In this document: piece after piece, positions 40,734 through 48,050 of the stretch
How the letters are laid out: every line of letters begins with the position of its first letter
Numbering within the stretch: position 1 is the stretch's first letter
NCBI RefSeq assembly: GCF_013409045.1
Contig: NZ_JACCBT010000001.1
Span: 8,596,669-8,660,668, forward strand
DNA length: 64,000 nucleotides
Direction of reading: 5' to 3'
DNA from: Actinomadura citrea
Lineage (GTDB): Bacteria; Actinomycetota; Actinomycetes; Streptosporangiales; Streptosporangiaceae
Translations under genes and position numbers: made by a program
The notes under the pieces: model-generated
Told to the model about the DNA's origin: nothing
What the model saw: the letters and a program-made list of their open reading frames with translations, nothing else
Database searches by the model: none

Positions 40734-41387
40734 TCACGCGGAAGCCAGGCCGCCCATGTCCCGGACCAGACGCGAGTAGGCGGGGGGAAGCCGCACCCGG
40801 TCCGGAGGTTCGCCGAGGCGGAAGGCCTCCACCCACGGCAGGTCCCAGAGGTGCGGCACGCCGCCGCCGATCAGGCGCAGAAGATCTGCCAGCGGTTTCG
40901 GACGCTTCCCGGGGGCGTCGGCCACCACCGCCAGGCCGAGCAGGTGCACGCTCGGGAGGACGCCCGCGGCCCACTGCGCCACGGCGGCCTGGGCGGCGCA
41001 CAGCCCGGCGGCATGGCTCCTGGCGACCAGCAGCACCTGGGACTGCCCCGGGGGTGCGGGCGTCGGCCAGTAGCGTCCTGCGCTCACGCTGTTGGCTATG
41101 AGAGCGGCCAGCGTGGAGGCGCCGGCTCCCCCATGGCACGAGGAGAGCCAGAGTCCCGGGGCTCGGCCGTTGTAGGTGACCAGTCCGAGGGCGCTCCTCG
41201 GGACGGGTGCTTGTTCCGCTGGAATGACCGCCTGTGCGGCGTACCCCTCCCTCTGGGGCCGCCCCTGCTGAGCCGGATACGCCGGTGCGCCCGGCATGCC
41301 CGGCGGGGCCTCAAGGCCGATCCCCCCGCGCTGCAGGGCGTCGCTCTCTGTTGCCCGCACCACGGGTGCCCACCTCCGGAAAGTCAC
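40734..41387 (-). CDS. DUF6668-like P-loop protein (degenerate MinD/ParA-type motif)
   Basis: 217 residues. A single deviant Walker motif, SCHGGAGASTLAALI, replaces the canonical KGGVGKTT: the signature Lys and the P-loop Lys are both lost, though the glycine pattern and fold context ('VLLVARSHAAGL') remain. It is predicted to be a ParA-like domain unable to hydrolyse ATP normally. Such small proteins accompany T4SS-like loci in actinomycetes, from memory of the family; the role is unknown. Confidence 0.65.
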   Translation of the reverse strand: MTFRRWAPVVRATESDALQRGGIGLEAPPGMPGAPAYPAQQGRPQREGYAAQAVIPAEQAPVPRSALGLVTYNGRAPGLWLSSCHGGAGASTLAALIANSVSAGRYWPTPAPPGQSQVLLVARSHAAGLCAAQAAVAQWAAGVLPSVHLLGLAVVADAPGKRPKPLADLLRLIGGGVPHLWDLPWVEAFRLGEPPDRVRLPPAYSRLVRDMGGLASA

Positions 41388-41735
41388 GAGCGGCTCTGCT
41401 CTCGCCCGCGCGGCACCGCGCCGGCACCGCGCAAGCGAAGATCAACGTACTCCTGGGACCGACCGTCCGCAGGGCGTCGGTCCCGTCAACCCGCCGCACC
41501 CGGCTCCACGACACCCGCTTCATCCGGGCCCGGACGCGCACGACCGCGGGAGGCACCTTGCATCACCGCGCGATGACCGCACGGTCTTGGTCGGCGGGCC
41601 CTGAGCAGGCGGGGCCCGCCCGAAGAGGACGCCGACGGTGGCGGCTCGGCGCTCCGCCGCCCGGCGGAAGGGGCGGGCAACGTCATCGCCGATCTGGGAA
41701 GGCCACATCATCAACTGTTCCGGAAATGATCTCCG
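41388..41735. other. Divergent intergenic region
   Basis: 348 bp between the minus-strand P-loop gene and the plus-strand NlpC/P60 gene. It should hold both promoters, but I see no clear -35/-10 pair, repeat or small gene in it. Confidence 0.4.
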
Positions 41736-42902
41736 ATGGTGACTTTCGGCTTGGGGAAGTTCATCCTCAGGACAGGCTGCCTCGGGGTGGTCGCCATTCT
41801 GGTGCTCATGGTCGCGGTGATGTTCATAGCGATCCAGAACGTGGCCTCGCTCGGCATCACCAATGTGTGCGGACCGGCGAACCCCGACGGCCCCGAACTC
41901 CTGAGTCCGGCGCCCAAGCCGAGCCCGGGGACCGGGGGGCCGACCGTGGCCCCGGCGGCCTACGAACGTGGCCCGGACGGAGGGCCGCTCGGTTCCGGAG
42001 CCGTGCAGAACGTCGCCGCGGCGGCCAAGGCACCCGCGAACAGCATCCCCGAGAACTACGTCAAGCTCTACAAAGCCGCAGGACCGAAGTACGACATCCC
42101 CTGGTACGTGCTCGCCGGAATCGGAAAGGTGGAGACCGACCACGGCCGTTCCACTCTGCCGGGGGTCCACTCCGGGGCGAACTACGCCGGTGCGGGCGGT
42201 CCGATGCAGTTTCTGCAGAGCACCTTCAACGCCTACGCGGTCGACGGGGACAAGAACGGTCAGAAGGACCGCTACAACCCGGCAGACGCGATCTTCAGTG
42301 CCGCCAACTACCTGCACGCCAGCGGCGCACCGGCCCAGACCAGGAAGGCGATCTACGCCTACAACCACTCCTGGGATTATGTGAACCTCGTGCTGTCGTG
42401 GGCCGAACGCTATGCGGGCGGCAAATTCGCCCTCGGCGGGGCCAACAATGCCGGAATGTCCTGCGCCTCGTTCGGCGGCGGCGCCCCGTCGGCGCTCGGC
42501 CAGAGCATCATCTCTCACGCCAAGCGCTGGTTGAAGACCCCCTATGTCTGGGGCGGCGGCAATATCAACGGCCCCACGGGCGGCGGTTTCGACTGCTCGG
42601 GCCTGACCTTGTACGCGGTGTACCAGGCGACCGGCGGGAAGATCCAACTGGCGCACTACACCGGAGACCAGCTCAGGGACTCCCGCGGCACCAAGGTGAG
42701 CCGCTCGAACCTCCAACCCGGTGATCTGGTCTTCTTCACCAAGCCTGGCGATGCCGACCCGCATCACGTCGGTATCTACGTCGGCGGGAACCAGATGCTC
42801 CATGCGCCGTACACGGGCACCGTCGTCAAGATCGGTCCTATGGACGAGAAGGAATTCAGCGGCGGCGTCCGATTCACCGCACCGAAGACGGTGAAGGCAT
42901 GA
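41736..42902 (+). CDS. Bifunctional lytic transglycosylase / NlpC-P60 peptidoglycan hydrolase
   Basis: 388 residues. N-terminal membrane anchor (residues 12-35). The SLT-like transglycosylase domain spans about 95-225 with the catalytic Glu in GIGKVETDHG and 'GAGGPMQFLQSTF'. The C-terminal NlpC/P60 domain (about 250-385) carries Cys in GGFDCSGLT and His in DPHHVGIYVGG. This two-domain enzyme is the wall-opening component (VirB1/TcpG/CwlT role) of Gram-positive T4SS. ATGA overlap to the lipoprotein gene that follows. Confidence 0.9.
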   Translation: MVTFGLGKFILRTGCLGVVAILVLMVAVMFIAIQNVASLGITNVCGPANPDGPELLSPAPKPSPGTGGPTVAPAAYERGPDGGPLGSGAVQNVAAAAKAPANSIPENYVKLYKAAGPKYDIPWYVLAGIGKVETDHGRSTLPGVHSGANYAGAGGPMQFLQSTFNAYAVDGDKNGQKDRYNPADAIFSAANYLHASGAPAQTRKAIYAYNHSWDYVNLVLSWAERYAGGKFALGGANNAGMSCASFGGGAPSALGQSIISHAKRWLKTPYVWGGGNINGPTGGGFDCSGLTLYAVYQATGGKIQLAHYTGDQLRDSRGTKVSRSNLQPGDLVFFTKPGDADPHHVGIYVGGNQMLHAPYTGTVVKIGPMDEKEFSGGVRFTAPKTVKA

Positions 42903-43504
42903 TGCCGAATTCTCGTCATGAACGACCGTCCGGGCGCCGCGGCCGGCCCGCCGTTCTGGCCGTCACCGCGCTGCTGCTCGCCTCGGGCTGCGGGCTGCCG
43001 CATCGGGAGAAGGCGGAGGGCGCCGCCACGTCCCCGCCCTCCGCCCTTCCTTCGACTCCTCCCGCCCCGACCGCGACTCCCCACGGCCTGCCCGACCCGA
43101 AGACCGTCGACCGGCACGACGCGACCGCGGTGTCGCGAGCCGCCGTCCAGGTGATGTGGACCGTCGACGCGGCGATCGACCGCGGCCAGGGCGACGCCTA
43201 CCGGCGGGCCCGGCCCTACCTGACCCCCGAGTACGCCGCGCGGACGGACGCCCAACCGCTCGGAGCGGTGCCCTCGGTCTGGCGCGACCACCGCGCCTAC
43301 GCCCGAGTCCGCTTGAGGCCCCAGACGCCCGAAGACGGGGCGCCCCCCGACAACGCCCGGACCTCCCACCGGCAATGGGAGGTCACCGTCACCCCTACCG
43401 GCCGGGACGGCTGGAAGGGAACGCCCACCCAAGCGATCGCCTTCGTCACCCTGACCCGCGACGCCGGGGACGCCTGGCAGGTCTCGGGGGTCACCACGGC
43501 ATGA
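42899..43504 (+). CDS. Lipoprotein, possible VirB8/TcpC-like T4SS component
   Basis: 201 residues. Lipobox LASGC near residue 30, Pro/Thr-rich spacer, then a ~120-residue globular domain that starts 'AVSRAAVQVMWTVDAAIDRGQGDAYRRARPYLTPEYA' (short landmark: RARPYLTPEYA) and alternates strands to the end, the layout of NTF2-like/VirB8 folds. Coupled to the peptidoglycan hydrolase gene. The VirB8 comparison is by fold layout only. Confidence 0.65.
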   Translation: MMPNSRHERPSGRRGRPAVLAVTALLLASGCGLPHREKAEGAATSPPSALPSTPPAPTATPHGLPDPKTVDRHDATAVSRAAVQVMWTVDAAIDRGQGDAYRRARPYLTPEYAARTDAQPLGAVPSVWRDHRAYARVRLRPQTPEDGAPPDNARTSHRQWEVTVTPTGRDGWKGTPTQAIAFVTLTRDAGDAWQVSGVTTA

Positions 43505-43645
43505 CCCACGGCATGACCCACGGGCGATCCCCGCAGCACCGGCGCCCGCCACGGCCCCGGCCCGGAAGTGTCGGCCCCGCGCGCTCCACTTCCGCGACGT
43601 ACGGCATATCCCGGCACACCGGGATATCACGATTGAGGAGGCTCT

Positions 43646-45463
43646 ATGGCCGGTAACGACGATGACGACGTTTACGTGGTCTTCATAGGTATTGGCTTTG
43701 TGAGCGCGCTGCTGGGCGGGGTCAGCAGTTTCCTGACGTGGCTGGCGGGCCAGTTGTCCGGGGTCCTCTCGGGCGGCGGGTGGCCGGATTCCAGCCCGAC
43801 AGACTGTTTGCGCATCACCTACAACCTCCTGCGCCATCCGAACGATCCGCGGAGTGCATGGCCGCCCGCGGCCGCCGCCGCCCTCGGGTCCGCCCCCATC
43901 TTCTTCGCCCTGCTGGCCGTGATGCTCCTGGCGACGGCCCTGGGCGCCTACATCCTTATCCGGCTTCTGCTGAACTGGCGGCGGCACCGGACGTTCCGCC
44001 GGCTGCGCCTGGGGTTCGCCTCCGGCTGGGAGGTCCGCAAGCTGCTGAGTGCCCGGACCGTCCAGAGCAAGGCGGCGCAGGTCCGGCCGTCCACGCAGAG
44101 CCTTCCCTCGCGCTCGGTGAAACCCGAGCAGGTCGGGTTCTACATCGGGAGGGACATCAGGTCCCGGCGGAAGCTGTACGCGTCTCTGGAGGACACCGCG
44201 ATCGTCGTCGCGGCGCCACGGCAGGGAAAGGACGTGCATTTCGTCACGCCGTTCACCATCGACGCGCCCGGCCCCTGCATCGTCACGTCCAGCCGGCGGG
44301 AGACGTTCATCAACACCGCCATGGTGCGGGCGCAGTTCGGAGAGGTGTACGTCTTCGACCCGTACAACTGGACCGGCTGGCCGAACCGGATGCGCTGGTC
44401 GCCGCTGCAGGGATGCGAGGACCCGAACGTCTGCGCGGTCCGGTCGGGGACGCTCGTCCAGTCGAGCGGTTTCGACATCGGGCATGAGGGGGGCAGCACG
44501 CTCAGCGGCATCGTCACCATCATCCGCTGCCTGCTGCACGCCGGTGCCATCGGCAGGCTCAACTTCCGCGAGGTGATGCGCTGGATCTACGAGGCCAACG
44601 GCGAGGAGGCACTGGAGATCCTGCGCCAGGGCGAGCGCGAGGGGCGGACCGCCCCCGGATATCCGGGGGCGCTGGAGTTCAGCATGCGGAACGAGAGCCT
44701 GTGGTCCGGAGTGATCCAGGTCATGTCGTGCTTCTCGCAGCCCGAGGTGCTGGACGACTGCACGCCGGACCCCGGAGAGGAGTTCGACTTCAAGAAGTTC
44801 CTCCAGGGCCGGAACACCCTGTACTTCGTCTCCAAGAAGCAGAGCGACTGGGGAGGCATCGCCCCCATCGTCACGACCATCATCGAGCAGTACTTCCGTA
44901 GCGCGCGCGGCACGGCTATGAAGAATCCGACCGGTCGCCTCGACCCGCCGCTGACGATCGAGCTGAACCAGGTGGCCGACATCTGCCCCCTCGGCGGCCT
45001 GGCCACCTACATGGGCGAGTCCGGCGGCTACTCCATCAGCCTGCACGTCTACCTGACGTCGCTGGCGGAGGCTCGCAGAGTGTGGGGCTCGGACGGTGCG
45101 GCGTCCCTGTGGGACAACGCCACAGTCAAGATCATCTCGGGTGGTTCCGGCACGGCCAAGGACCTCTCCGACCTCTCCGACCTCGTGGGCAAGCACGACG
45201 GGAAGCAGATCCTCAGCCCCGAGGAGCTGCGGACCATGCCCTTCGGCCGTGCCGCCGTCGTCGCCGGCACCGCCCGTCCCGTCGAGATGTGGCTCACGCC
45301 CTGGTGGAAGCGCAAGGACCGGGACGCCATCGCGAGGGGCAAGGCGGCGGCGGAAGCGATGATCCACAAGATGCACGCCGGTCAGCAGGCCGGCATCGCC
45401 TCGACCCACGACGCGGCCGTTGCGGGCGACGATGACAGCGACGCATCGGCCATCGTCTGGTGA
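43646..45463 (+). CDS. VirD4/TraG-like coupling protein with altered Walker motifs
   Basis: 605 residues. Two N-terminal membrane helices (about 12-32 and 76-105) and a large ATPase domain. The Walker A is AAPRQGKDVHF: Gly-Lys is kept but the following Thr/Ser is Asp. The Walker B, normally LDEAANIxPL in this family, reads LNQVADICPL, so Asp-Glu has become Asn-Gln. Both catalytic acids are thus amides and ATP hydrolysis is probably lost or very unusual. The rest of the domain (IVVAAPRQGKDVH to VEMWLTPWW) is full length and conserved in layout. It has an ATG with GAGGAGG about 6 nt upstream. Confidence 0.85.
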   Translation: MAGNDDDDVYVVFIGIGFVSALLGGVSSFLTWLAGQLSGVLSGGGWPDSSPTDCLRITYNLLRHPNDPRSAWPPAAAAALGSAPIFFALLAVMLLATALGAYILIRLLLNWRRHRTFRRLRLGFASGWEVRKLLSARTVQSKAAQVRPSTQSLPSRSVKPEQVGFYIGRDIRSRRKLYASLEDTAIVVAAPRQGKDVHFVTPFTIDAPGPCIVTSSRRETFINTAMVRAQFGEVYVFDPYNWTGWPNRMRWSPLQGCEDPNVCAVRSGTLVQSSGFDIGHEGGSTLSGIVTIIRCLLHAGAIGRLNFREVMRWIYEANGEEALEILRQGEREGRTAPGYPGALEFSMRNESLWSGVIQVMSCFSQPEVLDDCTPDPGEEFDFKKFLQGRNTLYFVSKKQSDWGGIAPIVTTIIEQYFRSARGTAMKNPTGRLDPPLTIELNQVADICPLGGLATYMGESGGYSISLHVYLTSLAEARRVWGSDGAASLWDNATVKIISGGSGTAKDLSDLSDLVGKHDGKQILSPEELRTMPFGRAAVVAGTARPVEMWLTPWWKRKDRDAIARGKAAAEAMIHKMHAGQQAGIASTHDAAVAGDDDSDASAIVW

Positions 45464-45576
45464 CGGGGCGGATCGATCGGCGGATCGGGAGCGCGACCGG
45501 GTTGCGCAATGACGCCGCGCACGGACGTCTAGTAGGGATGGGCACTACACTCGACGGGTCAGCGAGGAGGGTCTCT

Positions 45577-45672
45577 GTGCCGACGTCCGACCATCTCGGA
45601 CTGAACCTGGCCGCCGAGGATCGAGGCCGCGGGCACCCGCATCGGGTGGCCCGGTCGCGCCGGCTCGGCTAG
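45577..45672 (+). CDS. Possible small protein upstream of the pseudokinase gene
   Basis: 31 codons from GTG with an ideal GAGGAGG (45564-45570). Translation begins MPTSDHLGLNLAAEDRGRG and ends in a basic stretch. Ends 11 bp before the next start. No homologue is known to me. It may be a leader peptide or chance. Confidence 0.3.
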   Translation: MPTSDHLGLNLAAEDRGRGHPHRVARSRRLG

Positions 45673-45683
45673 GCGGGGCCGAC

Positions 45684-48050
45684 GTGATGGTCACCCCACC
45701 GAACCTCATCGTTGCAGGGCACCCGGACCTCGCCCGGAGGCTGCGCGCCACCGGGCGTTTCCCGGCCGTGTTCGACGCCGCCTCCGCCAGCGGGCTCCGG
45801 GACCTGTCCAAGAGCGGCGAGGTCCGCGCCCCGGCGGCGTTCCTGTTCGCGCCGGACTTCGACGAGGACCTGCCCGAGGCCGGCGTCCCCTTCCTGGCCG
45901 ACAGGCTGGCGGCGAGCGGCCACACCGTGATCGTCCACGGTTTCTTCACCGAGCGCGGCGACGTGTTCGCCCCGGCGGTGATCGCGACGGCCAAGCCGCT
46001 GACGCTGGCGGAGCTGCTGGAGCTGCTCGGCGCCGCCCAGCCCGAGCGGGCGTCGGCCCCCGCCGGGACGACGTTCACCTGGCCGTCCGACGGCCCCCCG
46101 CCCGAGCTGCGCGTCGCCGGGCCCCGCGCGGGCGACTCGTCGAGCCTGATACCCGGGTACGGCGGGCTGTCGATCGTCCATCGCGGCACGGGCTCGGTGA
46201 CCTACCGCGCCGTGCACGAGGAGTCCGGCGCCGCGGTCGCCGTCAGGGTGCGGCTCGACGGTTCCGAGACCCCGGCGGAGGAACTGGCCGCCCTCGAACG
46301 CGCCTCCCGCAGCGATCACTTGGTGAGCGTGCTGGAGAGCGGCCGCGCCACCACCGGGCAGATGTACACGGCGTCGGAGTACTGCCCCGGCGGCGCTCAC
46401 GCGCCGGAGCCCCTGCCGATCGGGGACGCGGTCGGCAGCGCGGTCTCGACGGGCCGGGCCCTGCAGGCGCTGCACGACGAGGGACTGGTCCACGGCGACG
46501 TCCGTCCCAGCCGGATCCTGCGCGGCGAAGCGGGACATCTGCTCACCGGTGCGGCCACCGCACGAGGGCTGGCCGCGCACGCCGCGCCGGGCGTCCTGGA
46601 GCCGGTCGCCCGGGAACGCATCGATCCCGGGTTCGCCGCTCCGGAAGCACTGCGGGGGCAGCCGCAGACCGTGCAGGCCGATGTGTACGGGCTCGCCGCC
46701 ACCTTGTGGGGCCTGCTGGCCGGGCATGCCCCCTTCGCCGCCGACGGGGAACGTCCCTCGCACGACGCGGTGCCCCGGGTGCCGCGTGACGACGTGCCGG
46801 AATGGCTCGGGAACGCTCTCGAAAAGGCGCTGGCGAGCGAGCCCGCCGACCGTTACCCGACGGCGGCGGCGTTCACCGAGGCGCTGGAGGAAGGGCTCCG
46901 CGCCGTTCCCTCGCAGGACGCTCAGCTGGAAAGCGCGCCGTGGCCGCCGAGGGAGGAGGCGGCGCCGGAACCCGATCCGTCACCGGTGGCCGTCCCTGAG
47001 CAGCAGGCACCCTTCGCGGACGAGGAGGTGCACTTCGCGGAGCCGCAGGCCCCGGTCACCAGCCGGGAAGTGCCTGCCGCGGAGGCGCAGGCGCCTTTCG
47101 CGGATCAGCAGGCGCCGTTCATGGAGCAGCAGGCGCCGTTCGCGGATCAGCAAGCACCGTTCGTGGATCAGCAGGTGCACTTCGCGGAACCGCAGGCGCC
47201 CTTCACAGAACAGCCGCTGTCTTTCACGGAGCCGCAGCCGCCTTTCACGGAACCGCACCCGCCCTTCGCGAACCAGCAGCCGCCTTTCGCGGATCAGCGC
47301 ACGTCCTACGCGCAGCCGTCCTACGTGCATCCGCACACGCCCTTCGCGGAATCGCAGGTCCCCTTCGCCGAGCCGCTCACGACCTTCGCGAACCAGCAGG
47401 TCCCCTTCACGGAACCGCAGGCGCCCTTCACAGAGCAGCCGGTGTCTTTCACGGAACAGCCGGTGCCGTTCCCGGAACAACCGGTGCCGTTCCCGGAACC
47501 GCAGCGGCCGTTCGCGCCGCAGCAGGCGGAGCCCGCGGGGTCGCGCCGTCGCGGGATCGCGCTGATGGCCCTGGTGGCGCTCGTTCTCGCCGCGGTCGTG
47601 TTCAGCGCGGTCTCCCTCCTGACGGGCTCAGGAACGGCCGAGCGGCGTCGTGCGGACCCGCCTCCGGTGCCCGTCCCGACCTCGCCGGGGCCCGCCCCCA
47701 CCTCGCCCGCTCCCGACTCGGGCACGCAGGCGCCCACGTCCAGCCCGACGGCGGTGCGGCCGGAGAACAGGTACAGCCCGAGCCAGGTCCAGATCGTCGA
47801 CAGCCGCGTCTCGATCGAGATCAGCTGGCGGGACGCCACCGGCGGCAAGGCCGCGTACTACGTGGTCGGCGGCCCGACAGGGCGCACGCCGTCCACCATG
47901 GCCAACGTGCCGGCGGGAACGGCGAAGGCCGTGATCCTCGCCCTGAACCCGAGCGTGGAGTACTGCCTGACGGTCGTCGCCGTGCTGGACGTCGACCGGG
48001 TCGCCTACGCCAAGCCCGTCTGCACTCACCGCGGCAGGCGGGCGGGCTGA
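45684..48050 (+). CDS. Membrane-anchored Ser/Thr pseudokinase with heptad-repeat linker and fibronectin-III-like domain
   Basis: 788 residues. Residues 1-115: receiver-like alpha/beta domain (NLIVAGHPDLARRL). About 160-420: kinase fold with key residues changed: VAVRVRL has Arg for the ATP-binding Lys, HGDVRPSRIL keeps the Asp but lacks the HRD Arg, Lys and Asn, and the DFG loop reads LTGAAT. About 440-615: some 23 copies of a seven-residue unit, QAPFADQ-like. About 624-648: membrane helix. About 695-784: fibronectin-III-like domain outside. Predicted not to phosphorylate, but to sense or scaffold. Convergent with the transglutaminase-like gene, overlapping it by 25 bp. Confidence 0.8.
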   Translation: MMVTPPNLIVAGHPDLARRLRATGRFPAVFDAASASGLRDLSKSGEVRAPAAFLFAPDFDEDLPEAGVPFLADRLAASGHTVIVHGFFTERGDVFAPAVIATAKPLTLAELLELLGAAQPERASAPAGTTFTWPSDGPPPELRVAGPRAGDSSSLIPGYGGLSIVHRGTGSVTYRAVHEESGAAVAVRVRLDGSETPAEELAALERASRSDHLVSVLESGRATTGQMYTASEYCPGGAHAPEPLPIGDAVGSAVSTGRALQALHDEGLVHGDVRPSRILRGEAGHLLTGAATARGLAAHAAPGVLEPVARERIDPGFAAPEALRGQPQTVQADVYGLAATLWGLLAGHAPFAADGERPSHDAVPRVPRDDVPEWLGNALEKALASEPADRYPTAAAFTEALEEGLRAVPSQDAQLESAPWPPREEAAPEPDPSPVAVPEQQAPFADEEVHFAEPQAPVTSREVPAAEAQAPFADQQAPFMEQQAPFADQQAPFVDQQVHFAEPQAPFTEQPLSFTEPQPPFTEPHPPFANQQPPFADQRTSYAQPSYVHPHTPFAESQVPFAEPLTTFANQQVPFTEPQAPFTEQPVSFTEQPVPFPEQPVPFPEPQRPFAPQQAEPAGSRRRGIALMALVALVLAAVVFSAVSLLTGSGTAERRRADPPPVPVPTSPGPAPTSPAPDSGTQAPTSSPTAVRPENRYSPSQVQIVDSRVSIEISWRDATGGKAAYYVVGGPTGRTPSTMANVPAGTAKAVILALNPSVEYCLTVVAVLDVDRVAYAKPVCTHRGRRAG
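47001..47530 (+). repeat. 21-bp tandem repeat coding for a seven-residue unit
   Basis: About 23 imperfect 21-bp units (consensus like CAGGCGCCCTTCGCGGATCAG) in frame, coding P-F-[AT]-[DE]-Q-Q-A type heptads. Phe is invariant at one position of the unit. Copy number is likely variable between strains. Confidence 0.85.
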
